From: Ophiura sarsii
Taxonomy: Eukaryota > Echinodermata > Ophiuroidea > Amphilepidida > Ophiuridae
Assembly: GCA_035610835.1 (NCBI GenBank)
Contig: CM069452.1
Span: 8,017,109 to 8,081,108 of the forward strand
DNA length: 64,000 nucleotides
Direction: 5' to 3'
The notes under the pieces are model-generated. The model was given only the letters and a program-made list of their open reading frames with translations. It did no database searches and was not told the origin of the DNA. Below, piece by piece: positions 1 to 12,099 of the stretch. The translations under genes were made by a program, and so were the position numbers. Within the stretch, counting starts at the first letter, position 1, and the number at the start of each line of letters is the position of its first letter.

Positions 1-3000
1 GTCAAATCTGAGTTATTCAGTATGACTTGAAAGAGCACATTTTTTAAAAGCTTTGAAATTATACCATGTTGAAGGTAATCAGACTTTGTAATCATAAGAT
101 GTTTGAAAGAAGCATTTTTATTCTTCTATTTTCTTTTATTTCACCAAACATATTGGCCTATATCTCAAAACTATGTTTGCGACAACATGTCCTTTTTTAT
201 GTGACTGGTCACATATGTGACGCGATCAAGAGGAATGAGTCGGATGTCGGGGAATCCCAAATTGAGATATGACCAATTTAGTGTGAGGGGTATCCATAAG
301 TTTTGATGGAAATTTGTGAACTTCATTTGACATAACTTTATGACAAAAAAAACGTATGGACATGGGGTTTTCAGTTTCTGAAAGCTTTGAGTGTCCTCTT
401 TAAGACGGAATAAAAACTCCTTTTCGACCAGGGTCGACATCCGACTCGTTCCTCTTGATCGTGTCACATATGTCTTGGCTTACCTAACATGCCTAAGAAG
501 ATACCGATCCATGGGGTCACCACCAGTGCACAATGTGTAGCATAAAAGAAGAGGTGGAGGTGGGGGAAGCTTGCCCTCCCTGATACCCCCAAATGAAATG
601 ACAGTTAAGCCCCCCTGTTCACCCTCATGCTCCTCCCCCCAATTGAAGACCCTAGTTGCACTACTGAAAGAAGACATTATATAGGCCAATCTCGACTATA
701 GTATTACACAAAATGAAGACTTTTGGGAACATTCTTACATAATTTCCTGAGTTTCCTCTTCATACAAAGGAAAGCTATTCATGAGTTACCTCAGACCATC
801 CACCAGACAGTGATTAGAATCAGACAGGTTGCTGAACCTGTCATGTCTCATGTCAAACAAGACTTGTTTGTGGAATTTCAATATCTCAACGGAAGAAACA
901 CAACTCCCCATTGGAGAAATATGGCTAGCTCACCTGGTCTACAAAAATGGAAAAGGAATGGCAAAAAAGACTAAAGACAAGGATATACATGTATATAAAC
1001 AAAATGGAACAAATATTGGACAGACTACCCGTTATTGTTTGAGGATAATAGGTAGAGGTAAATGTCGTCTGCTAAAGTTTGAAGTGAATAATATCTGTCT
1101 TTTTATAAATAGTCGTCTGCTTAAAAGGATTGTAAAGACTATAATGTAGTCTGCTAAGGATCCATCAAACAAATTATGTACGACACGAGGGAACTTTACA
1201 CACGAGCCAGCCAGGAAATGCTGACACATTGTAACGCCGGCTTTAGGTGTCATCTTTTAAAAGTGAATGCAACTAAGTTATCAAGCATGCAGTGGCTAGC
1301 GGGTGGATGCTGAAATTCTCATACATATTGTAAAATGTGTCGCATTTGCTCATGCTACTATACAAAGAGATAGGCAAAGCAACCTACACCCAACGTGAGA
1401 ACGTTCACATAGCGAATGCTCAACGTATACAAGCGTTAGCTCTATTCGCAACAGTGTAAAGCCCGATGTATACTCCATTTCGCGGACGGGAATTTGTCGC
1501 TGCGTCAAATTCGCTCCCGCTTCTTTCACGCGACAAATTCCGTTCATACTCCACGCGATAAATCAATCTTTGCAACATTAATGTTGCCGTTGCCTTAACC
1601 GTGCTTTACAGTTGCTGTTACTTGTTTTTACGATGAATTTAGGGATTTGTTTAGAGGGATTTAAATCCACGAATGTTTTGGCTTGATAATTCAAAACTGT
1701 CACTGATTTTAGTGATGCTTTCACAGGCAGCAGGTAATGATGCTATTGAACACATTGAAAATTAATTAAGAAGATAAGGAAATAATAAGGGAGCAAAAGG
1801 CCAAAATAATCATCTGTGTAAATTCGCTACACAACAGTTTTTTATACCCAATTTGCATCTGCGCATCAATTAACGACTGTCATGCATAGTTTGCGCAATT
1901 ACGCTACACACGACAGTCTTGTATAGTTTCGGCCTTTGAAATTTCAGGCGATTAGAGTCATGTAGTGATTGATTTATTGATTGAAGTTAAACTTGCATTC
2001 TGACCTGCATTGTTTTATAGTTCACATCAATAGGTTTATAATTGATCAATATTTATTGTCTAATCAATCAATTTTAATATTGATCATTCATTCTACTACG
2101 TACCTACAACATTGTAGACCTCTATAAATTTGTAGACCACAAAATAATGATTTGGCCATAGGTGAAATGGATTACGAAATAAAAAATACACATAGAATCT
2201 TGTTTATCTCAAAAATTATAACTTAGAATTTTAAAAACGTATGTTATATTTCAAACAAATAGAGCATCCAAATGCTTCAAATATTCATTAAAAACTCCAG
2301 ACCTGGACGATGAGCGCTTCATTCATAGCTTACTGTACCAATCACATCACAGGTTCTGCCACTAGAGGGCAGTATTACAAATCTAAGAGTAAGGTCAGAG
2401 CAGTTCAACGCAAGGTGTCATATCATGCAAATGGCCCCTCAAGCAGATTGCAAGATAGCTCTTTGAAAGACCTCTTTTAAGTCAGCAACTGAGTAACTAT
2501 CTCGCACCATAAAGTGCTCAACCATTGACAACACTTATGTGCCACATGAGACATACTGTGAAAGGTTTTTTAGTTGTAGAAGTAGAAGAATGTCCTTATT
2601 TTAGATTTCCCAAGAGTTTTAATGCATGTACAAAACATGCAGCAATTTTTGTTTTCAGGCGTAGCTTAAAGGTATTTAGTTTGAATGATAAGGATATCAG
2701 TTGTTGTTACTCTGTTGCTCAAATAAAAGCATCCCAGATTGGTAATTAAATAATGAAGCCTTTCACTGATGAGCAGTTTAAAGGGCCTGGTTTCAAAGTC
2801 AATCTGTTATCATTTGAAATTCTTTTAAAAATAAACATAGAATTAAAGAACTGAATGCTATTATTGTACTATGTGATGTAAAGGTATTTGACTAACTATT
2901 GGAAAGAGTTTAAAGGAGTCACAAAGAAAAATGAAAATGGAGATTAAGAGTTTGAATGCATGCCAAAACATGCAGCGCTTTAGAACATTCTTTTACACAG

Positions 3001-4194
3001 GGATAAGCAAGAATTTGTTTTCAGGTTCAACTTCAAGGTAATTATTATGATTAGGATCAGTTGTTAATCTGTTGCTACATACAAAACACATCCTGGATTA
3101 ATAATTACATAATGAAAATTGTGGGTTATTAGTTCATAAATAATCGTTTATAAAAACACCGAAGTATTCTTTTTTATATTCACCAAGTCAATACAAAATC
3201 AAAATTTCAGTCAAATTGTTGTCAATATCGATACCATCTGACATAATGAAATGTTTAATTGCACACTCTCTATGTCTCCTTGTATTATTCATACGCAATC
3301 ATCATCAAACATGATCGTTGTAATGAAAGATTCAGTATTAATACAAATGCTATGAATTCCTTCTGCCGATCATATTAACGAGCGTCTCAGATACTAAACA
3401 TGCAGGGAAATTCCAGAAGCGGTATCGTCTGTCTGAATAGATTAATTAAAATAACAGTTGCAGTATCATAACGAATATATGAAATGCATGCAGTAAAAAC
3501 AGACAGAAACAATTTAGATTGTTTTTATGTTTTCTGTTTTTGAAGTGGCGTGTTGTTTTACATACAAAAATATTGTTTTCATATTCATGGAAATCGAATG
3601 CTATTGAGGATTCAGCACATCATCGCATTTATCGGTTTCGACTGAAAAGACCTCGGGTTAAATAAAATACTTATGTGTTATAAAGACGGCTCTGCATATT
3701 ACCATTGTAAACCAAAATATTGTCAATAAACGTTACACAACATACATTCGTTAAGGTTAGATTTGAAGGGTTAAAGCATCTACTCATAGGATCGTGTTTC
3801 CTTGCAAAACACAAGTCATTACGAGATTACAATATTCCTGTTGAAATTCCCCCGTGGAATGCCACTTGAGTAGTAATTGAAAATCTTGTCCAGATATTCA
3901 TGATATTATGCTATCAATATCCTATAGATCTGAAATGAGACGCCATGTTAACATGTCTAGTTAGTTGGCAGTGAGTCACAGAGTGTTTAAGTACATGAAG
4001 ATTGCTATTCAAATTCAACACTCATTATATAATCATTTGGGCAAGTGTCCCATAATGTGTTGAAATTATTAATTTTGTATAGATTTCTTTTTTTATTGTA
4101 TTTTGTTTTGGGGATTTTAAAATGTATTTAAAAAACAGTATAAAACCAAACCAACAGGATTCAATAGCATTTAATTTCACATGTTTGATTTCTA

Positions 4195-4457
4195 TTTAAA
4201 GATATGCGATCTTTTCCAGGGAACGCCCTCAATCCTCAACAACAACAAATTGTGAAAAAATAAACTGAGATAGTTTATTTTTTCACTCCAAATTCACTCT
4301 AAAACCATGATTTTGAGGTAATTAGGAATCGTATCGCTCTGTAACTCGGAATATATTTATGATTTATGATCAGAAATATAAATCTGCGAGAAAATCTGCT
4401 CCCAAAAATTCGAGGATTGAGGGCTTCTCCTAGAAAAGATCACATTATACCTTTAAG
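4195..4457. mobile_element. Foldback/MITE insertion unique to copy A
   Basis: The two ends are inverted copies of each other. The left end runs through GATCTTTTCC and CCCTCAATCCTC, and the right end carries the complementary GAGGATTGAGGG and GAAAAGATC. Copy B lacks the insert at the matching place near 15620. No coding capacity is visible, and the family is not assigned because the target duplication is not clear. Confidence 0.6.
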
Positions 4458-5119
4458 TATAGCAATTAGCGGATTTCCTTATGTCATGATTACCTTAGCA
4501 TATGTTTTCAATAGAGAGTTTTAAATAACCACCAAATAGACAAGACAAAAGAACAACCAAATTGATAGGATATTGCAAAAGATAAGACAAGAGCTACAAT
4601 GTCATCATACAAGGAATAACTTTCCTTTATTCTGCTAGACAAAATACTGCCAATCTCCCATATATCAAATTACAACATTGATAAATAAACACTGTGATAA
4701 ACATCTTTTCAACATAAATATCCAAAGGCCATGTAAATACCCACCACATACAGAACCAGCCAGCTGCTGCCATCCCCAACTTGCTCAAAGCATGCAAAGT
4801 AATGCATTTTCCCTAAAAGCTATAAAATTCAGAAACTGATTTTGTCTCTAGACAACAACAAAAATCCGCAAATTGTCACATTACAGGTATATAACACACA
4901 ATGCAAGTACAGGGCTGATACCTGGGTTTTACACTTGTTGCAAGTAAAGGTACACTACTCTCAGTCAACACCTTAGGGGTTATATGATTGAAAGCTTTTC
5001 ATTCCCCTGTTGACTTTGACACATAATATCTTTCAAAATAGATACTTGTCTGAATAAAGGTACAAGAGTGTCAATGAATTCACAATACAAATGGATTTAA
5101 GGCAAAATAAAAAATAAAA

Positions 5120-5534
5120 CATGTTAAGCGTCCTGCCTTTTTGAAAATAAGGAAGGAGGAGGCCCTTTTTTCTTCTTCTTTTTTTTCTCCAAAATGGCAG
5201 CCCGACACATTTTATCAAGATAGCTGGCCGGGCTATTTTTGTAGATGGTTGCCTGTTTTTTTTCAAAATGACGCCACTTGGACTCTCAAGAAATTACATA
5301 TTGGTTTCTTTATGGGCAAGATGAAACAGAAAATGAGACCAAAATGATGTCTTGTCCTGAGTTCTAAGAACCAGTTTATTTCACGGGGCAAACACCGGGG
5401 GAAACAGCTTAATACAAGAAGTGCTAAAGTCAAAATATACAATTGATTTATTTTTAATTTAAAAAAAAGAAAATTAAAAAAGAAAAGAAAAAAGGAGGCG
5501 GCCCCTAAAAAGGAAGCGGGCAGGGACGCTAAAC
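5120..5534. mobile_element. Ancient MITE (copy A member)
   Basis: A block of about 415 bases bounded by inverted ends related to CATGTTTAGCGTCC, with pyrimidine-rich and purine-rich stretches inside. The same block sits at the same relative place in copies B (17156-17572) and C (32922-33324). It therefore inserted before the segment was duplicated. It is non-coding. Confidence 0.6.
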
Positions 5535-7558
5535 TTTTTACTTTTTATTTGGCATAATAGTTCATAGATCCCTGGTTTATATGTAATGGGAAGGTTAAAA
5601 GCCCTTGCCAGTTACAAATCCTGTTTGCATTTATAGATCATGGTTTACCGTTGTCAAAACAATATGAGGAAAAACAAAATGCCTGGGTTATATATCTCAA
5701 TTACAACTCAGAACTGTTTGTTATACAATACAATATCTAGCAAATCAAGGGTTTACACACAACCATGCCAAAGGACCTCCTAAATTCTAAAATGTGCTAA
5801 CAGTTTCTAGTACATGTACTACATGTACACAAGCTTACAAAATTATGCACAGATCTTAACAATTCGCAGCTTAACATAACTTGCCATTGACCCCTATTTG
5901 TCATAGTGTGAGCCAGGATTGATTATTCCCAACTGTCTGTTGTTGTTTAAGTTTTAGTTTTGGCAGTCACAGTTGCAAAGAAATGAAAAATAGACCGCAG
6001 CCATGCGGTAGCACGGTAGTAATAATAAATCATCAACAGCATATTTCATTGGTGAAGATTGCCTTATTTACATGTATTAAATCATCCAGATATATTTCTC
6101 TTTCAAAACTCTTGTGTATAATTTAACTTTATAAAAATAAAAATGTAACCAGGGGCATTCTGTGGCAAATTGGTCCATTTTCATGTGACAGAAATTCACT
6201 TGAGCTCCTATGGCAAATTTCAGGCCCCAAATGTATTGTAAAATTGTGCCACACAACTCGGGGGAGACCAGTGCCCCCCCCCCCATAACCTTTCTCCTCC
6301 CCCCCCCCCCCCCCCCCCCCACAATCAAAGCAGCAGTCAACAGTGAATACACGCCAGCCCATGCATGATTTCCTTAAATAAAAATTCCATTGAAATGGAA
6401 TGGGGGCGATCCAAGAGAAAGAAGCATGTTTTGTAACCATTATCTGTTGCATACCAAACAAAATACCATGGAAATGGTGTATGTATTTTCCATAATTCAA
6501 ACAAAAAATCAAATCAAAACACCGCAGTCTAAAAAAATAGTACAGGAAACCAATAAAGTTGATTTGTGTGCATGGAAGGGGGGGGGGGGGGGGGGGGGGA
6601 ATGGATACCATCTGAAGAACAATCTAGACCTATGACAGCCACAACTCACCATTTATTCAAAGATTTTCTGATTTATTAGGCAACCTCACAACAATTGGGA
6701 GATTTCTCCTTAGTCAAACAAGATAAGCTATTATGTCTCTCTGTTGGGAGTCTAATAACATCTCTCTGATTGAATCATCAAGGCTAAACAAATATAGCTT
6801 TGACTCTATCACAGACTGCAGGACTGTTAAAATAAACTGCATAGGTGCATGTAATTTACAAAGACTACAAACATGGCGGCCCCCACTTATGTTTAGAAAG
6901 ACCAAAATGTGTAATTTTTTGCAATCTGATGCTATAAGGGTGGCTTCGCCCCCGATAAGGGTGGCTTCGCCCCCAAAAAGCATACAGGGCCTTCACACCA
7001 ATTTTGCTTTCATGTCAACCATATGAGTTCTAAGTGTTGTAAAATGACAGCAGGAAGAGATATGTGAAGCATACATGTCTCTCTTTATCATCATATTTTT
7101 ATTCTTCATAAGAAAAAATATTTGCGGGTACCGTCAATTAATTTTTCTTCCCGCGAAAGTTCAATATTTGAATGATTTTATGCAGATATTTCGGGAAAAT
7201 GTCAGTACTTTAGTCCCGCCTGGCGTTCCATGGTTCTCTCGGGAAAACGAAGTGAGATAAATAACGGGCAGGAACTGAATAACAAAGGACTAGCATTTCT
7301 TTAAATTTTGATATAAGATACATTCTGATTGGCCAACCTGACATAACATCTTTTAATTGATCTAATCATCAGGTCTGTACTACAATTTTGGGTTTCAGGG
7401 TGAAAATCCACAGAACACCATTTTACCCATTGACTTACATGTGCACAACTCACCCCTCGCGAGCATTAACATTAAATTGAACAGCAGGCATTTCATTAAG
7501 TAGAACAAATTAGTGCATTTTGATACTGGATATGTCACACACACACATACACCATTTA

Positions 7559-8034
7559 TGCATTTATCAATTGCAAGCCCGGCCCCTGGGGACCCGGGGC
7601 ATGGCGGGGAATATGCGGGGACCGTACACGAGTGTACAAAAAAAGACGCCCGGCTATGCGGGGGAGTGTACGCGGACGTACAAAAAGTGCCCCCGCTAGC
7701 CGGGGCGTGTAGCGGGGACGTACGCTAAGGTACACAAATGTACATCCCGGGCGCTTGTTATAAAAAGCTAGAGATGCGTTGCGCTTGACGGAATAGGGAA
7801 CACATAGAAATGCATTCCGTTATGGTTGCAGAAAGAAATAAGCGACATTTGGACTGTAGCCGGGTGAATACTTTGTCCTGGGAAATGGGTGGCCAGGACT
7901 GTACACTTTGTCTCGGCCAAGGGGGGCCGGGACACGATTGTAGCCGGGACGTCACATGGGCAAGTTGTGCGTCCCGGCCCTAATCCCCGCTATCCCCGGG
8001 TCCCCCGCGGCCTGGGATGCAATTGATAAGTGCA
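7559..8034. mobile_element. GC-rich MITE with TTA target duplication
   Basis: A 476-base insert present only in copy A and far richer in G and C than its surroundings. Its ends are long inverted repeats that include CAATTGCAAGCCCGGCCC on the left and a complementary right end. TTA flanks both sides (7556-7558 and 8035-8037), as in PIF/Harbinger-like or related elements. The interior repeats the palindrome GTAC many times. A severed end of the same family lies at 32408-32477. There is no protein. Confidence 0.65.
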
Positions 8035-9445
8035 TTACACTGTGTTATGAATTTCCTGTCAATAACACCAATGATACATGATATATTATATTTGACTGAT
8101 CTTTAACACTATACATGCTGTGAATTTATATCAATCTGATTGTAATATGTCAAATGGATCACGCTTGTGAGTCCTGAACCCCAATTGATATGATCACAAG
8201 CATTTTAAAGGTGCACGGTCCATCTCAGTTATACAGGGAGTTGTGTAACCTTTCCCTGACAATTAGATGGCACCAAAACATAACATAAGTACAAATGCAA
8301 CATGTATAGTCTTGGTCCAGCCAGACTAGTTCTTGAAATAGCCCTATTATATACTGTAAAAGTGGTAATTTTGCATGTTTAATTTGTTCACGCTTTGCCG
8401 ATTTTGATCTGTTTTGTGTGTTTTTAACTTCGCAATTTGTAGCTTCATCACAGACCTATAGGCAAAGGAAATGTATTGCATGTTACTATTTTCGCAGTAG
8501 CTCATTCGAGCGTGAAAAGCGTGAAAATATATGTAGTGCGAAAATGTCCCCTTACAGTAATGCAGCAATGTGGATGCAACACGATCATCTCTAGGTGTAC
8601 GTGGCATTTTATGTGAGCACAAAACATGTCTAATCTTAGTTCCATTAAATAGCTCTGTCCTGTAAATCACTTGAACGTCACACACGTGACACATGCTACC
8701 AATATCACATACATAAACTGAAGACAAACATTCCTAGTCTTGTTTCAATAGTCATTTAGGGAACCCTACAACACTTAATCAAATGCAATATGCAACGTAT
8801 GTCTCAAGCATATCACATGCATGTCACATACATGAGTACAACAAACATGCCTATTCTTGGTACAGTCATCATAATACTATTAGCTGTAGAACTTAGAAGT
8901 ATTACGGCTTTATCAGCAGCTTGCCTCCCAACATGTCAAGCGTTGTTATTTAACCTTATAATATGCATTGATATGTATGCTTCCTTTGTGTGAGTAGATC
9001 AAGATATTTATGACACGTTTCAGAATCCAGGGTGTGACAAACAGGATTACATAGCGGTGTGAATTCCTCCTATTCTATATAATGTAAAGAATATCATCAA
9101 TAATCATGACTTAATAATGATGCCATGAGAATGATTTCAAAGGTTAAGTTCACACATTCCTTCCACTTCACCACATTATTTGACATACATATTCATGATT
9201 GCAGTGTGGTTTTCGATTACTGAAATCATGAAATACTTCAAATCCCACATCTATGACACAGTATCAAAAGAAAGGTGCCTTCACCCAATTTATTTATGAT
9301 TAGGAATGCGAACAAGAATAATTTTGTGAGGCCTTATTACCATGATTACAGTAAGGTGAGATTACAGTGAGGCCTTACTCTAACAGCAAATTCAAGACCT
9401 TATCCGATTGTAACCAAATGTGTTGCATATGGTGCAGTTTGATTC

Positions 9446-10342
9446 TAAGGTAGCACACCTCTAAATATTAGGAAGTCGAAATTAGACGACCATTTTGCAC
9501 CTTATTTTGATCGATGCGCGACGCTTCAAAAGATGATATCTCAATGACCATTGTGATTTAGGAATTGATTTTGGTATCAAATTTAAGCCCAAGACAATGC
9601 TTATAATATGATTATAACGATAGATCGATTTGAACGATTTAAAGTTAAGAAAATGTTAGGCCTACGACTATGCTAGAGACCCGACATTAGCAAAAGACAA
9701 GTTTTTGAATTACGGCCGATGCGCTTAGATGCTCGATTGCTTAAAATCTAACTTTTATCGATATATAATTTACAATTTTAATCGAAAGCTTGCTAAAATA
9801 GCTAGAGTTTAATACCAAATTGAAAGAATTTCTATGTATAAATTTCTATTTATGCCCCCAAACTATGACGCATTATACACGCAGGCCACCGTACTTTTAG
9901 ATTTTTAAAAGATTTAAACCATGTTCTGGCAAGGTTATTTTTAAATTTACACATAGAAAGTCATTCAATTTGGTAGTAAACTCTAGCTATTTTAGCAAGC
10001 TTTCGATTAAAATTGTAAATTATATATCGATAAAAGTTAGATTTTAAGCAATCGAGCATCTAAGCCCTCTACGGTCATTTTTCAAGTTGATTTTTCGCAA
10101 GACTTACGGCCGTGCACCGTGAAAGTAGGACTACTATTTGTTAACAACAAATAGTTAATATTATTTGTGAATGATCTATCATTAAAATTCATATTGTAAG
10201 CTTTAATTTGATACCAACCTCGTCTGCTAAATCACTGTAGTTCCCGAGAAATCACTATTTTAATCACGCGTATTGATAAGAAGTATTGCGCAATAAGAGT
10301 TGCAAGTTTTCGCCTGGAACTATTTAGAGGTGTGCTACCTTA
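9446..10342. mobile_element. Large foldback element, copy A
   Basis: An 897-base insert absent from copies B, C and D, whose empty site reads TTTGATTAAACG. It has perfect 22-base terminal inverted repeats beginning TAAGGTAGCACACC. A second pair of inverted arms of more than 100 bases lies inside (about 9731-9838 and 9948-10055), separated by about 100 bases. The flanks fit a TA target duplication, with two extra bases on the left. It is non-coding and predicted to form a very long hairpin if transcribed. Confidence 0.75.
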
Positions 10343-10470
10343 AACGTGAAAAAAGATTAAGCATAATATCCGGGTCATAGGTCAAGAAAGGTTCACTAGG
10401 GGTCAAATTGTCAAATTTAAATAATTTCACTCAAAATGCTACTCCTTGAGAGGAAATTGCAGGAGTGTAA

Positions 10471-10794
10471 GGGACACACCATTTGATTTTCAGAAGAAAA
10501 AAAATTCGACGCAGAAGGCGGCAATTATTATTTTTATTTTTTTCGTCGCCAAAGTTTTTGGTTTTTTTGCAAAGCGGGCAAAGTGGTTTTTTAAAGGTTT
10601 TACTGTTTTTCTTTATATTGAGTAATTTGAGTTGGGTGAGTCAGATTTTTTTTTTTTACTCAGCAATGGGTCAACTTTTTTTCTTTTTTCCTTGTTGGTG
10701 GGCACATTTGTTTTCTTCTTTCCTGGAGTGGGCAATTTTTTTGTTGTTGTTGTTGAAAATTCCATGCCCCCCTGAGTATCTAATGGTGCGTCCC
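10471..10794. mobile_element. MITE with TAA target duplication
   Basis: A 324-base insert splitting the shared text GTGTAACTAG. TAA is duplicated on both sides (10468-10470 and 10795-10797). The inverted ends are GGGACACACCATT on the left and its near-complement AATGGTGCGTCCC on the right. The interior is T-rich low-complexity sequence. A three-base TAA duplication suits PIF/Harbinger-like elements, and this is inference from the duplication alone. Confidence 0.65.
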
Positions 10795-11255
10795 TAACTA
10801 GAGGTGGAGGTGGGGAGGGAGGCTTGCCCTCCCTGATGCCCCCAAATGAAATGACAGTTATGCCCCCCCCCCCCTGTCTCCCCCCACTCAATTGAAGACC
10901 CTAGTTGCACTACTGAAAGAAGACATTATATAGGCCAATCTCGACTACAGTATTACACAAAATGAAGACTTTTGGGAACATTTTTATGTGATGTCCTGAG
11001 TTTCCTCTTCATACAAAGGAAAGCTATTCATGAGTTACCTAAGACCATCCACCAGACAGTGATTAAAATCAGACAGGTTGCTGAACCGGTCATGTCTCAT
11101 GTCAAACAAGACTTGTTTGTGGAATTTCAATATCTCAACGGAAGAAACACAACTCCCCAGTGGAGAAATGGCTAGCTCACCTTGTCTACAAAAATGGAAA
11201 AGGAATAAAGAATAAAGACAGGGATATACATGTATTTATACAAAATGGAACACAT

Positions 11256-11504
11256 CGAGGGTTTAGTGCAACAAAGGGATATCTGCATTTTTGGCCAAAA
11301 TGAGATTTTGGTATCAAAATGATCTGCACAAGATCAGGAACCTAATTATGAGAAAATAGTAAATTCACCTAATCAAAAAGGTTTGAATAGCATTTCTTTC
11401 AACTTGTCAAAACCAATAGGTGACAATGATGAGTAAAACCTTTAATTCACTTTTTTCAAAAAATGACCGAAATGCAGATAGCCCTTTGTTGCACTAAACC
11501 CTCG
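11256..11504. mobile_element. Small inverted-repeat MITE
   Basis: A 249-base insert in copy B that interrupts GGAACAAATATTGG of the other copies. The inverted ends are about 40 bases long, starting CGAGGGTTTAGTGCAAC and ending with its complement. The target duplication is unclear. It is non-coding. Confidence 0.65.
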
Positions 11505-12099
11505 AAATATTGGACAGACTACCCGTTATTGTTTGAGGATAATAGGTAAAGGTAAATGTCGTCTGCTAACGTTTGAAGTGTAGAATATCTGTCTTTTTTT
11601 GAATAGTCATCTGCTTTAAAGGATTGTAAAGACTATTTATTATGTAGTCTGCTAAGGATCCATCAAACAAATGACGTTCGACACGAGGGAACTTTACACA
11701 CGAGCCAGCCAGGAAATGCCGACACATTGTAACGCTGGCTTTAGGCGTCATCTTGTAAAAGGTGAATGCAACTAAGTTTATAAAGCAGTGGCTAGCGGGT
11801 GGATGCTGAAATTCTCGTACATATTGTAAAATGTGTCGCATTTGCTCATGCTATTGTGATCACTGTACAAAGAGATAGGCAATGCAACCTACACCCAACA
11901 CTACGTTGTCACCCGAACAAAAATTTGAACATGTTCAAACAAACAACTGTCATGGATATAGTCTGCGCAATAACGCTACACGGCAATCTTGTATATAGTT
12001 TCGGCCTTTGAAATTTCAGGCATTTAGAGTCATGTAGTGATTGATTTATTGATTGAAGTTAAGCTTGCATTCTGACCTGCATTGTTTTATAGTTCTCAT

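Larger units (their letters stand above)
1..10456. repeat. Segmental tandem duplication, copy A
   Basis: First copy of a non-coding segment of about 10 kb. The sequence at position 1 recurs near 21451 and 38394, and the blocks that follow recur in the same order in copies B, C and D. The phase chosen as the start is arbitrary. The copy ends near 10456, where the shared text is joined by a deletion to the start of copy B. Apart from the elements listed separately (4195-4457, 5120-5534, 7559-8034, 9446-10342) I see no gene. It holds AT-rich single-copy-like sequence and G/C homopolymer runs near 6284-6320 and 6576-6599. About 600 bases (roughly 6374-6985) are absent from copy B. Confidence 0.85.

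Noticed and set aside
6077..6635. Frames with poly-glycine or poly-proline runs
   Set aside because: They are driven by G/C homopolymers at a variable repeat position.
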